Origin: Paenibacillus sp. CF384
GTDB taxonomy: Bacteria > Bacillota > Bacilli > Paenibacillales > Paenibacillaceae
DNA length: 64,000 nt
Reading direction: 5' to 3'
Assembly (NCBI RefSeq): GCF_900106745.1
Contig: NZ_FNNV01000001.1
Coordinates: 372,001-436,000 of the forward strand
The notes below the pieces were generated by a model, which saw only the letters and a program-made list of their open reading frames with translations, was not told where the DNA came from and did not search any database. The position numbers were made by a program, and so were the translations under genes. Shown in pieces: positions 26,058-34,944 of this stretch (within the stretch, counting starts at the first letter, position 1; each line of letters begins with the position of its first letter).

Positions 26058-27476
26058 TTATTTATGCAGCTTCGCTCCATTTAGAAGCTGTCTGCGTGTC
26101 CATTCGTTGGTGACGACCGGGTCTTCGTCTGCTGCAAGACGATCGTATAACCGTTGTCTCAGCTCCGCAACCACTTCACCGTTCGCTGCTTCTCCAATTA
26201 CATTGGCCAATTCTGCGGGGTCAGACTGCAAATCGTAGAGCTCATCCGTATCTGTTAAATTCCAAATGTATTTCCAAGTCCGAGTTCGGATCATGCGCTG
26301 CGTATACAGTCCAAATTGCTGACCGTTGTAGGAGGCCACGATCTCATCCCGCCCGATGAAGTCTTGCGTTGGTCCGCTGCCATTCAACAGGGGGGGGACG
26401 ATGGATTGACCATGAAACTTAACTGGCGGTTCATCGCCAATTCCCGCAAGTTCCAATACGGTCGGTCCCAAATCCAATAAGTTGTAGACGAAATCTTCAA
26501 TTGCCGCACCGGATTGCAAGCGGCCCGGCCAAGAAATCATCAGCGGTACGCGCACCACATCATCGTAGAGGACGTAATGCTTATCCATCATTCGATGGGA
26601 ACCGCACATATCGCCATGATCAGCCGTGAAAATAACGACGGTATTCTCGGCAGCTCCGTTCTGCTCAAGTGCATCAAGTATCCGGCCAATCGCCTCGTCC
26701 AGCTGGCTGATAATGCCGTAATATCGGGCAACTACCGGCGCCCAATCGGCCCACGTATAGTTCTCCACTCCCCAGCTAACCAGCTGCTGCTGCTGGATAT
26801 AGGGTTTTCCCTCGAACGTTTCTCGAAATCCATGCCATTCCGGTATCTCTTCCGGATCATACATGTCAGCAAACCTGCCGGCTGGACGGCATGGCAGATG
26901 CGGCTCGGCGAAATGAACAGCCACATGCCAGGGCTCTTCTCCGGTGTTCAGTTGATCGATCGCTTCAATGGCTCGCTCTGCAAACCAATGCGTCTCCGAA
27001 TCCTCAAGCGGAATCGGATTGGTCTCTCCGAAATAGCCGTTCGTATACGCCAGCTCCGGGTAGCGATTCTTCCGGAATTCTCGGTACTCTGTTTCACTCA
27101 CATAGGAATCGTAGCCAAATGATGTAGGCTCCTCGCTCGGATTGACGCCCCATTTGCCCAAGAAAGCTGATCGGTAGCCATTCTGCGCAAGAGCCGCGCT
27201 CCAAGTATAATGCTCCGGTTGCAAGCTGCCCACCGGCAGAAACGCATTATAATTCCACAACGCGCCAATGGTCTCCGCCCTTCTGCCATGAAGCATCGAT
27301 TGCCTGGCAGGACAACATACCGGAATATGCGAGTAGGCATGGTGAAACGCCGTGCTTTGCGCAGCAAGGCGATCCAGATTGGGCGTTTGGACGGGGTAGA
27401 CGCAGCTGTAGCCGACACAATCATAACGCAATTGGTCGGCTGTTATTAACAATATATTAGGAGGGCGCTGTACCAT
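26058..27476 (-). CDS. Formylglycine-type sulfatase
   Basis: A 472-residue type I sulfatase. The active-site signature is 'PVCCPARQSMLHGR': C54-x-P-A-R, where Cys54 should be converted to formylglycine by the aerobic FGE enzyme. Metal ligands are seen in 'LLITADQLRYD' and 'VIFTADHGDMCGSH'. It should release sulfate from a sulfated sugar or glycan. No signal peptide is visible, so the substrate must be taken up first. The gene is last in the operon, 24 nt after the AraC gene; the ATG at 27476 follows GAGGAG. It is the only one of three sulfatase-fold proteins here with the Cys nucleophile. Confidence 0.88.
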   Translation of the reverse strand: MVQRPPNILLITADQLRYDCVGYSCVYPVQTPNLDRLAAQSTAFHHAYSHIPVCCPARQSMLHGRRAETIGALWNYNAFLPVGSLQPEHYTWSAALAQNGYRSAFLGKWGVNPSEEPTSFGYDSYVSETEYREFRKNRYPELAYTNGYFGETNPIPLEDSETHWFAERAIEAIDQLNTGEEPWHVAVHFAEPHLPCRPAGRFADMYDPEEIPEWHGFRETFEGKPYIQQQQLVSWGVENYTWADWAPVVARYYGIISQLDEAIGRILDALEQNGAAENTVVIFTADHGDMCGSHRMMDKHYVLYDDVVRVPLMISWPGRLQSGAAIEDFVYNLLDLGPTVLELAGIGDEPPVKFHGQSIVPPLLNGSGPTQDFIGRDEIVASYNGQQFGLYTQRMIRTRTWKYIWNLTDTDELYDLQSDPAELANVIGEAANGEVVAELRQRLYDRLAADEDPVVTNEWTRRQLLNGAKLHK

Positions 27477-27499
27477 TACGGTTGTTGTCTCCTCTCGGG

Positions 27500-28381
27500 T
27501 TAGCCGCTTACACGATATTGGCTTGGTGAGCAACCTACATGTCTAAGGAATAACCGATTGAAGAAGGATTGATCTTCATAGCCGACCATCGTCGCGATGA
27601 CAATCACCTTCTCGTCGGATTCCATTAACAGATGTTTGGCGCGTTCAATCCGCACCTCATGAAGCGCTTCGAATACGCTTCGATTGTATTCCTCCTGCAT
27701 CAACCGATTTAGCTGCCGAATGCTGGAGCTAAACAGATAGGATAAGGATTGTAGTGTAATCTTCTTCTCATAGTTGCGTTCCAGATAGCCATAAATGCGT
27801 TTCGCCGTCATTTCGCGCTCCATCTGGCGAGGTGAAGGATGTGCGCGCTGCTGCTGCATCAACGTGTAGTAGCGCGATAACAAGACAAGCAGCTCAATAA
27901 GCTGAAGCCGAATTAGCGTGGTGTGTCCGATTGAGCGTCCATTCATCTCGCGCAGCATATTCTCGAGCAGCATCAGTACATGAGCGGCATCCTGCCCATG
28001 CAGATTCAGGCGGTGATTGAACCGGACATCCTCTTTCAGGAAGGGATGCACATAGAAATAATCCATCGATCCGGTGATTTCCAGCTCGGCAAGCAGGGCA
28101 TCCGGGATGAAGGAGGGCATAAACAAGCAGTTGATAATTTCCATCTGCTCGCCTCTCTCCACTTCGTAGGCATGGGTTTCGCCGGGATTGATAATGAACA
28201 CATCGCCCGCGTGAACGGCATAATGAGTGCCTTCGAAGACATGCATCCCTTTTCCCCGAACGACATACACAAGCTCAACGAATTCATGCCCATGCTCGCG
28301 AATCGAGCCTTGAACCGTGCGTGTAATCCAGAAAGGAAATTCGACTTTCATAAACCCGGTGCTGCTTAAGATATCCTTCAT
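27500..28381 (-). CDS. AraC-family transcriptional regulator with cupin sensor domain
   Basis: A 293-residue regulator. The N-terminal cupin-like AraC_binding domain has 'HEFVELVYVVRGKG' and 'HAGDVFIINPGETHAY'; the C-terminal pair of helix-turn-helix motifs has 'TLQSLSYLFSSSIRQLNRLMQ' and 'VIATMVGYEDQSFFNRLFLRHVGCSPSQYR'. It probably senses a sugar-like ligand and activates this operon, in which it is itself encoded. GGAGGG lies 5 nt before the ATG. It is placed between two sulfatase-fold genes. Confidence 0.88.
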   Translation of the reverse strand: MKDILSSTGFMKVEFPFWITRTVQGSIREHGHEFVELVYVVRGKGMHVFEGTHYAVHAGDVFIINPGETHAYEVERGEQMEIINCLFMPSFIPDALLAELEITGSMDYFYVHPFLKEDVRFNHRLNLHGQDAAHVLMLLENMLREMNGRSIGHTTLIRLQLIELLVLLSRYYTLMQQQRAHPSPRQMEREMTAKRIYGYLERNYEKKITLQSLSYLFSSSIRQLNRLMQEEYNRSVFEALHEVRIERAKHLLMESDEKVIVIATMVGYEDQSFFNRLFLRHVGCSPSQYRVSG

Positions 28382-28422
28382 ACACGCCCTCCTTCACCAA
28401 CAAGTCTGACTTGCTCTTCTTA

Positions 28423-29850
28423 CTATTTACTATGCGAATGTTTACTGGCTGCTTCATCAAACTTCGTGCGATCCGGATTGCTCTTCCATTCATCCCACGT
28501 CATTCCCGCTCCCGCCAAGATCTGTTCGATCCGTCTGCGGAAAGGCAAACCCTTCTCCTCAAGCTGAACAACCAACGGATCCAGTCGTCCTTGCAGCTTC
28601 TTCTGAACCCATTCTTCCAGCTCATGCTCGAATGCTTCAGCAAGCGCGGACTCAGTAGCGGCCAGATTCACTTTCTCCTCAGGATCAACGGATAAATCAT
28701 ATAATTCACGCGGCGGCCTCGTGAAAGGTCCGGCATCATAGGTTCGGATAAACTTGTAACGATCCGTCCTAATGCCTCTTGCTGCCTGCCACGCACACTC
28801 GCTCAAGTAGACCGTATCATGTGTACCTTCTGATTGGCCAGCTATTGTTGGCCATAAGCTCTTGCCGTCCAGTCCTGCCGGGTCCTTCAGCTTGGCTAAA
28901 TCGATGCCCTCCGGCGCTTCCTTGCGAATTGCTTCAAGCAATGTTGGAAGCAGGTCGACTTGCTGCACAAGTCCAGAAGCGCGTCTTCCTTCCGACATAC
29001 GCCCCGGCCATCTCATAATGATAGGTACATGAACGGTTTGTTCGTACAAGCCGCAATGATCCCAATAGATATCGTGCTCAGTTAAACTCTCGCCATGATC
29101 GCCGAACAAGACGAGCAGCGTGTCATCCTGTATACCTAGCTTCGCCAAATGATCGTCCAGTTCCTTCAACCGATCGTCCAAGTAGCGGATTTCGGCGTCA
29201 TAGAGCGCATCATAATAGTCGGTGTCCGTCACTTGGCCGACAAGATCATAATGATGGTGCTTGAAGAACGGATAAGCCGAGTGATTATAGGCGGGCTCCA
29301 TGCTTTTATTTCGTGGATCGAAGGGATCCTTCGCCGAATCATAAAACTCCGGAATGTAAGACTCAGGCGGCAAATACGGCGTATGCGCATCCCAATAATG
29401 CAGAAACAGGAAAAAAGATTCATCCTTATGCTGATCGATCCATGGCAGAGCCAGCTTATTCACTGTGCTGCCATCAATCCAGCGGTTGCCGCCTACGCTG
29501 TTGATGTAGTAGTTATAGCCGCGGGCGAACCATTCCTTCAACTGATACATATTATCGACAGCCGCCGTGGTAAATCCGGCTGAGCGCAGCAAATTCGGCA
29601 GCCACTCGACCGATTTCGGGAGCTGCGTCAATTCAGAGCCATGGGAGACGGCGCCGGTAGTGAGACCGATTTTGCCGGTGAAGACGCCCGTATGGGCTAC
29701 CTCTGTCGGAATATCGGCGGCGTAAGCCTGTTCGAAGAGTACGCCGTCACGCGCGATTTGATCCAAATGGGGACTTGTTCGCTTCGCATAGCCATAGCTG
29801 CTCAGACGGGATGCCCGAAGCGTATCCAGCGAGATTAGAATGATTTTCAT
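28423..29850 (-). CDS. Sulfatase-like hydrolase with Thr at the formylglycine position
   Basis: A 475-residue alkaline-phosphatase-superfamily protein. The fold markers 'LISLDTLRASRLSSYGY', 'LFGDHGESLTEHD' and 'YWDHCGLYEQTVHVPIIMRWPGR' are clear. At the active site, the 'C-x-P-S-R...TG' signature is replaced by 'T49-E-V-A-H...TG' (in 'DIPTEVAHTGVFTGK'), so it cannot form formylglycine and is unlikely to be a classical sulfatase. Thr is the nucleophile in related phosphotransferases such as LtaS, so phosphoester, phosphodiester or transferase chemistry is possible. Its ATG overlaps the stop of the APS-kinase-like gene (ATGA), so the two are translated together. Confidence 0.78.
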   Translation of the reverse strand: MKIILISLDTLRASRLSSYGYAKRTSPHLDQIARDGVLFEQAYAADIPTEVAHTGVFTGKIGLTTGAVSHGSELTQLPKSVEWLPNLLRSAGFTTAAVDNMYQLKEWFARGYNYYINSVGGNRWIDGSTVNKLALPWIDQHKDESFFLFLHYWDAHTPYLPPESYIPEFYDSAKDPFDPRNKSMEPAYNHSAYPFFKHHHYDLVGQVTDTDYYDALYDAEIRYLDDRLKELDDHLAKLGIQDDTLLVLFGDHGESLTEHDIYWDHCGLYEQTVHVPIIMRWPGRMSEGRRASGLVQQVDLLPTLLEAIRKEAPEGIDLAKLKDPAGLDGKSLWPTIAGQSEGTHDTVYLSECAWQAARGIRTDRYKFIRTYDAGPFTRPPRELYDLSVDPEEKVNLAATESALAEAFEHELEEWVQKKLQGRLDPLVVQLEEKGLPFRRRIEQILAGAGMTWDEWKSNPDRTKFDEAASKHSHSK

Positions 29851-30413
29851 AGCCCACTTAGTCCTTTCTGGTTGTCTTTGTATAACGTCGACGTATGCAG
29901 ATCCATCCAGGCCAGAACTTGATCCACATTCTGCTCAGGCGTCGAAGTGGAGGTGCACAGCGTAATAGCGGGATTCTCCGGTTCCTCATACGGATCGGAT
30001 ACGCCGGTGAAACGCGTAATTTCCCCGGCTCTCGCCTTCGCGTACAACCCTTTCACATCGCGCATTTCGCACACATGGAGCGGGCATTTCACGTAAATTT
30101 CCACAAAAGACGGTATTTGCTCTTTCGCGTATTCTCGCATTGCTTTGTATGGGCTGATGGCTGAGACCAGCACGTCAACCCCGTTGCGGGAGAGCAAATT
30201 AGCGATGTAAGAGATTCTTCGAATGTTCTCGAAACGATCTTCCATACTAAAGCCCAGCCCTTTGCATATTGTAGCTCGCAGCTCATCGCCATCGAGCAGC
30301 TCTACCCGTCTTCCGCGCTCTAGGAGCTTCTTCTCTACGGCTTTGGCTGTCGTTGTTTTGCCTGCTCCGGATAGTCCGGTAAACCAAAGTACCGAGCCAT
30401 AACCGTTGTTCAT
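29847..30413 (-). CDS. Adenylylsulfate kinase-like protein (CysC family)
   Basis: A 188-residue P-loop kinase. 'GLSGAGKTTTA' is the Walker A motif, 'LLDGDELR' the substrate Asp region, 'ENIRRISYIANLL' the APS-binding segment, and 'RDVKGLYAKARAGEITRFTGVSDPYEEPENP' the C-terminal signature (motif described, not full). Classical APS kinases make PAPS from adenylylsulfate. DGDE replaces the usual DGDN and 'SPYKAMR' the usual 'SPYRADR', so another nucleotide substrate is possible, as for the CysC-like kinase of Campylobacter MeOPN synthesis. No ATP sulfurylase lies in the window. The ATG at 30413 follows GGAGG. Confidence 0.82.
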   Translation of the reverse strand: MNNGYGSVLWFTGLSGAGKTTTAKAVEKKLLERGRRVELLDGDELRATICKGLGFSMEDRFENIRRISYIANLLSRNGVDVLVSAISPYKAMREYAKEQIPSFVEIYVKCPLHVCEMRDVKGLYAKARAGEITRFTGVSDPYEEPENPAITLCTSTSTPEQNVDQVLAWMDLHTSTLYKDNQKGLSGL

Positions 30414-30445
30414 GTATGTTTCCCTCCGTATCTCCTGCGGCATCC

Positions 30446-31444
30446 TTAGGAAAGGACTGTAACCGGAGCTCCTCCAAGCTGATGCGACTTAATGGCCGCT
30501 TCAATGACTTCTTGGGCTGCAAGCGCGTCTGCTCCTGATGCCGTTATCTGTTCAGGCGTAACGCCTGATTTCAATTCTTCAATAAAACAATTGATGCGTT
30601 GTTCAAACGTATCGTCGAAGCCTTTCATACCGCCGAACAGCGGGTTTCGAACGACCGTAAGTTCATCGGATTCGTGCGGATAATAGGTCATGCTTTCATA
30701 TACGTTATCTACGACAATCCGGCCTTCATTCCCTGCTACTTCGCAGAATTCAATCGGATGCCGCATCGACATATCGTAGCTGCCGGTCAAATGACCGACC
30801 GCACCGGATGCGAATTCCATATTGATTGATACGGTTGACCACGATTGGCGGCCGGGAGCTTTGGTCATAAAGGATTGCACCCGCTTGATATCCCCTGCAA
30901 AATAACGCATCACATCGATGGAATGCGGATGCAGCGCGCGCATATGCAGCCATTCCGTATCCTCCTGCGGATTGCGGATCGTAAGGCGCATATTCAGGAA
31001 AAGCAAGGAGCCGAGCTTGCCTGAATTGACAAGCTCCTTGGCTTTGTAGGCGGCAGGCGTGAACCGATGATTCAAGTTACAGGCGAGCCGAACGCCTTTC
31101 TCTCTTGCTGCTGCCACCATCGTACGAGCCTCTTCGATGTTGTTCGAAATCGGCTTCTCAACGAAAACACTCTTGCCAGCCTCGATCGCAATCATCGTCG
31201 GGGCGAAGTGATGGCTGCCCTTCTCGACGCCGGCCGTTGCCACAACGACAACGTCGACGTCTTCCTTCTGAAGAAGCTCACGCAAATCCGTATAGAACGG
31301 AACGCCATGCAGCTTACCGGCTGCTTCTGCGCGTTCTTGCATGAGATCGCATACCGCTGTCAGCTCTGTATCCTTGTGCTGCTTGTAAGCATGACAGTGG
31401 ATTTTGCCAATATGGTTAACACCTACGACAGCAACCTTAATCAT
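30446..31444 (-). CDS. Gfo/Idh/MocA family oxidoreductase
   Basis: A 332-residue NAD(P)-dependent dehydrogenase-like protein. The Rossmann start is 'VAVVGVNHIGKIHCHAY', the EKP motif is 'VFVEKPISNNIEEARTM', and 'CNLNHRFTPAAY' and 'ALHPHSIDVMRYFAGDI' supply the catalytic-site His region. It is closest in pattern to the protein at 33794-34900 (both have 'G.NLNH.FT' and 'HP.S.MR.F.GDI'), so these two are probably paralogues acting on related intermediates. Its ATG overlaps the end of the upstream sulfatase-like gene by 8 nt. Confidence 0.85.
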   Translation of the reverse strand: MIKVAVVGVNHIGKIHCHAYKQHKDTELTAVCDLMQERAEAAGKLHGVPFYTDLRELLQKEDVDVVVVATAGVEKGSHHFAPTMIAIEAGKSVFVEKPISNNIEEARTMVAAAREKGVRLACNLNHRFTPAAYKAKELVNSGKLGSLLFLNMRLTIRNPQEDTEWLHMRALHPHSIDVMRYFAGDIKRVQSFMTKAPGRQSWSTVSINMEFASGAVGHLTGSYDMSMRHPIEFCEVAGNEGRIVVDNVYESMTYYPHESDELTVVRNPLFGGMKGFDDTFEQRINCFIEELKSGVTPEQITASGADALAAQEVIEAAIKSHQLGGAPVTVLS

Positions 31445-32873
31445 TGCTCTCTACCGTCTCTTTGACTTCTTCTTGTTCCTTCTCCTTGTCCTTCTGCTGC
31501 AGTTTAATCGCATTGGTGATGGACCCGATATAGAGGGAATCATATGCTTCCTGCGAGGAGGTGAAAATCTTGTTCTGTCCGTGCCAGTTCGTGTTCGTGT
31601 AGATCGGATTGGTCCGGTTGACTTCTTCCTCGCGCTTAGCGATGTATTCGTTCATCCGCTGTTGAAGGAAAGCTACGACCTCCGGCTCTTGATCCGCTAC
31701 GTTCACATTCTCCTGAGGATCGCGAACGAGATTGTACAGCTCGATCTCCGGTTTGTAATGGAAATCAGGCTCCAGCGAGCAGATCAGCTTCCACTCCGGC
31801 GTCCGCCAGCCGTGTTTGCGCATCCACGTACACTCTGTAATATAGAGTTCGGTTTTCTCCAAGCTGCTATCGGCTTCACCTTTGATGAAGGCATTTAGGC
31901 TGCGCCCGTCATAGGTAGTACCGGAGTCGATTTCTAGCAGGTCCAGAACCGTTGGCATAATGTCCGAAATAACGCTGACGCTCGATACTCGCTTACCGGC
32001 TGGCACGCGTCCAGGGAACTTGATAATAAGCGGTACGACGAGCGTGCAGTCATAGAGGCCATGATGGTCAAAATAACAATCATGCTCATACAGCGTTTCG
32101 CCATGATCGGACGTAATGACGATAAGGGTATCTTCTTCCAGTCCCATATCGGCAAGCTTCGTGAATAATGATTGGATGGCAATGTCCATATACGCGATGG
32201 AACCGTCGTACTGAGCGGTTACATACTCATGGTCAGTTACGTCTTCCCCGATCCATGACTTCAAATAATCGCCGAATGGCTTGAAATCATATACCGGCTC
32301 CATCGATGTGTTCGACGGGTCCTTCTCGTCTTTGCCATAGAACATTCGCTCGAACGGCTGTGGAGGCAAATACGGCGAATGCGGATCCATATGACGCATG
32401 AACAAGAAGAAAGGCTTATCTTCTGCCGCAAGGCGCTCAAGTTCCGGAATCGCAACGTTGTTCAGGTTCTCCGCTTTTGGGGCTCGACCGCTCTCTTGCT
32501 CCGGCAGCCAGGATTCATAATTCAGATAGGTTTGAAAGCCGCGTGCCGATGGATTGCCGGTAAATCCGATGCAAGTCGTGTTGTAGCCATTGGCCTCTAA
32601 CACCTCAGCCAGCGTGTCCACATGTCCGCCAAGCGGGCCTTCGTGGCGAAGCGCTACGACGTCTGTTCCGAACACATCCATACCTGTAAGCATGGAAGCG
32701 TAGGCAGGCGTAGTCGGAATGCTCGGGCTAAAATGCTGCTCGAACGTTACGCCTTGTGAAGCAAGTTTATCAATATATGGCGTCGTAAGACGGGAATAGC
32801 CATAGCCGCTCATATGGTCGCGGCGCAAGCTGTCGATGCCGAAGAATAGAATATTAGGTTTTTTAGCAGACAT
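31437..32873 (-). CDS. Sulfatase-like hydrolase with Thr at the formylglycine position
   Basis: A 478-residue alkaline-phosphatase-superfamily protein. It has 'LFFGIDSLRRDHMSGYGY' (first metal Asp), 'VITSDHGETLYEHDCYFDHHGLY' (Asp-His pair) and 'PLIIKFPGR'. In the nucleophile region 'SIPTTPAYASMLTG', T54-T-P-A-Y aligns with C-x-P-S-R, so Cys is replaced by Thr and the Arg by Tyr. The same change in the second family member of the operon shows a shared, non-sulfatase or atypical mechanism. The C-terminus is Lys/Glu-rich ('KLQQKDKEKEQEEVKE'). It is cytosolic by sequence. Confidence 0.78.
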   Translation of the reverse strand: MSAKKPNILFFGIDSLRRDHMSGYGYSRLTTPYIDKLASQGVTFEQHFSPSIPTTPAYASMLTGMDVFGTDVVALRHEGPLGGHVDTLAEVLEANGYNTTCIGFTGNPSARGFQTYLNYESWLPEQESGRAPKAENLNNVAIPELERLAAEDKPFFLFMRHMDPHSPYLPPQPFERMFYGKDEKDPSNTSMEPVYDFKPFGDYLKSWIGEDVTDHEYVTAQYDGSIAYMDIAIQSLFTKLADMGLEEDTLIVITSDHGETLYEHDCYFDHHGLYDCTLVVPLIIKFPGRVPAGKRVSSVSVISDIMPTVLDLLEIDSGTTYDGRSLNAFIKGEADSSLEKTELYITECTWMRKHGWRTPEWKLICSLEPDFHYKPEIELYNLVRDPQENVNVADQEPEVVAFLQQRMNEYIAKREEEVNRTNPIYTNTNWHGQNKIFTSSQEAYDSLYIGSITNAIKLQQKDKEKEQEEVKETVESND

Positions 32874-32950
32874 GGCAGTAGCCTCCTAAGCGTAATTGTT
32901 TGATCGAACGAAGAATGAATGATTATGCATAAAACTTATAGCCTTACCGA

Positions 32951-33754
32951 CTAACGAGCGTCTAATTTCTTGAAGATCGCATTCAGATAGCCATAGGACT
33001 CCGCCGCAACAGCCGTCACTTGCTCAATCGTATGCGTTGGCTGCGCGCCGATAACTTCAAGCACGACAGGACCGTCATAAGCTCCCACAACCAGTGCTTC
33101 GCAATAGCCAAACAGATCAATTTCCCCACGACCGCATGCTTGCAGTTCGATGGAACCCGGGCCTTGCTCGCGGCCTTTGCAGTCGCGGATATGGATATGC
33201 TTCACGCGGCTGATTACGGCAGGCAGCGCTTCTTCTGCGTTCTCGCCGGAGCGATGAATGTGGCTTGGGTCCATATCGATGCCGAACGAAGACGACGCGA
33301 TTTGATCCATTGCCGCGAGTGTAGTCGGCGTGTTGTAGATGGAGTTGCCTACATGTGCCTTCACGCAAAGCGTAACGCCGTAGGTGCCAGCAATCTCTGA
33401 CAAGCGGCTCAACGTTGCGATCGAAGCCGCCAAGTCCTCATCCACGCCGGATTTGCCGCCTGGGCCGACATTGATAATCGGAATTCCGATGGCTTGTGCC
33501 GCTTCGAACGCAAGCAACAGACGATCTTCGTTAAGCGATGCGACTTCCATCGAGAGAAACTTCAAACCGTTCTCTTGGACGATCGCCTGCAGTTCATCCT
33601 TCTGCTCCTGCCAGCGGCTGAGGTCCAGATGCTCGCACATGCCTTGAATCGCCGAAATTTCCACGCCGTCATACCCGCATTGTGCAATTAATTTAGCTGC
33701 TTGAGCGAAATCATAGGATTTGAATAATACCGAGTTCACGCCGATTTGAATCAT
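32951..33754 (-). CDS. Sugar phosphate isomerase/epimerase family TIM-barrel protein
   Basis: A 267-residue AP_endonuc_2 barrel. 'QCGYDGVEISAIQGM' (first Glu), 'INVGPGG', 'GIDMDPSHIHRSGE', 'HIHIRDCKG' and 'ACGRGEIDLFGYCEAL' with 'VVLEVIGAQP' provide the metal-site Glu, Asp and His residues. It is encoded between an oxidoreductase and a sulfatase-like gene in the operon and most likely works on a keto- or inositol-type product of the Gfo/Idh/MocA enzymes. It differs clearly from the barrel at 4651-5520. Reaction unknown. Confidence 0.82.
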   Translation of the reverse strand: MIQIGVNSVLFKSYDFAQAAKLIAQCGYDGVEISAIQGMCEHLDLSRWQEQKDELQAIVQENGLKFLSMEVASLNEDRLLLAFEAAQAIGIPIINVGPGGKSGVDEDLAASIATLSRLSEIAGTYGVTLCVKAHVGNSIYNTPTTLAAMDQIASSSFGIDMDPSHIHRSGENAEEALPAVISRVKHIHIRDCKGREQGPGSIELQACGRGEIDLFGYCEALVVGAYDGPVVLEVIGAQPTHTIEQVTAVAAESYGYLNAIFKKLDAR

Positions 33755-33793
33755 TTGTTAGTTCCTCCTCAAGTATCTGATTAAAGTTCGTTT

Positions 33794-34900
33794 CTATTTC
33801 AAGAACAACGGATCGCCATGAAGCGGCGGCAGCGGATGCGGTCTAACCATTTCTCCGCCGCGCTCGAACGACTCGATAACCGCGAACGTATATTCCAATA
33901 CAGCAAGCGCATCGCGGCCGTTGGCACGCAGCTCCTCGAATGGAACCTTGTTCGATACGTCTTCCAAGAATGCATGCAGCCTGTGATTAAACGTCGAATT
34001 AAAGTCATTGGTGCCATAGTCCGTCACTTCAGGCTCCGGCTGTACGCTGATCGCAGGAATGCCCTTCTCTGCTTTCCAGTACGAGATTTTCTCCACGCAG
34101 TTCTCGATGCAGAACGTCCCTTTGGTTCCGGCCATCTCAAGGCTCCACCAGCCGCCAAGGCCGTAAACAGCATCGCCGCGCTGGCTTAGCAAGTAACCAA
34201 CGCCGCCATTGGCAAATTTCAGATGGATGCTGTTGATCGATGCCATCACATCGCCAGCGCTTCTGCGGAAGCCCGGACGATCCGAGAACGTCTGAATATG
34301 GGTGATGTCCCCACAGAAATGTCTCATTACACTAAGTGGGTGCGTAAGAAACGCCTTCATGTGGAAATACGGATGACCTTTCACTTTGCCGGATCCGGCC
34401 AAACCATAATTGGCCTCTCCGCCGTTAAAGCCCATCTTAGCCAAGCAGTACACCAGCTCGCCGATGTCGCCATTCTCGATGTATTGCTTGCCTTTGGCAG
34501 CCGGTTCGGTGAAATAATGGTTCAGGTTGCAGCCGAGGTAGACCTTCTGTTTCTCAGCATAGGCAACCAGCTCGCGCGCTTCGCGAATATCATGGCAAAG
34601 CGGTTTCTCGACCAGCACATGCTTCCCGTAGCTGATGGCCTCCATCGCAGGCTCGAAATGCCAGCTTCCGTTATCAATTCCGCCTGTCGTAACATCGATG
34701 ACTTCGATGTCCGGCTCATTTTCAATCATGTCTTTCAAGCTGTAGTAAGCTTTCACGCCATACTTCTCCGCTGCTGCATCCGCACGTTCCTTGATGATAT
34801 CGCAGACAGCAACGAGATCAGCGAGCTCATCTTCTTTGTGACACACCGCATGCAAATTGCCGATTCCGTTCATACCTACGATTCCGATTTTCACTGCCAT
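33794..34900 (-). CDS. Gfo/Idh/MocA family oxidoreductase
   Basis: A 368-residue protein with 'IGIVGMNGIGNLHAVCH' (dinucleotide binding), 'HVLVEKPLCHDIREAREL' (EKP motif) and 'FLTHPLSVMRHFCGDITHIQ' in the catalytic domain. The insertion 'GFNGGEANYGLAGSG' and the Gly/Trp-rich 'GLGGWWSLEMAGTKG' near the dimer sheet are not in its paralogue at 30446-31444. It presumably oxidises a sugar, inositol or glycoside. AGGAGG lies just before the ATG. It follows the first operon gene by 44 nt. Confidence 0.86.
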   Translation of the reverse strand: MAVKIGIVGMNGIGNLHAVCHKEDELADLVAVCDIIKERADAAAEKYGVKAYYSLKDMIENEPDIEVIDVTTGGIDNGSWHFEPAMEAISYGKHVLVEKPLCHDIREARELVAYAEKQKVYLGCNLNHYFTEPAAKGKQYIENGDIGELVYCLAKMGFNGGEANYGLAGSGKVKGHPYFHMKAFLTHPLSVMRHFCGDITHIQTFSDRPGFRRSAGDVMASINSIHLKFANGGVGYLLSQRGDAVYGLGGWWSLEMAGTKGTFCIENCVEKISYWKAEKGIPAISVQPEPEVTDYGTNDFNSTFNHRLHAFLEDVSNKVPFEELRANGRDALAVLEYTFAVIESFERGGEMVRPHPLPPLHGDPLFLK

Positions 34901-34944
34901 GATTGAGTCCTCCTGAAATGGTTTTATAGTTATTGGGTTGTCTA

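Noticed and set aside
26058..27533. Longer sulfatase frame starting at 27533
   Set aside because: It would overlap the end of the AraC gene and lacks a ribosome site; the ATG at 27476 has GAGGAG.
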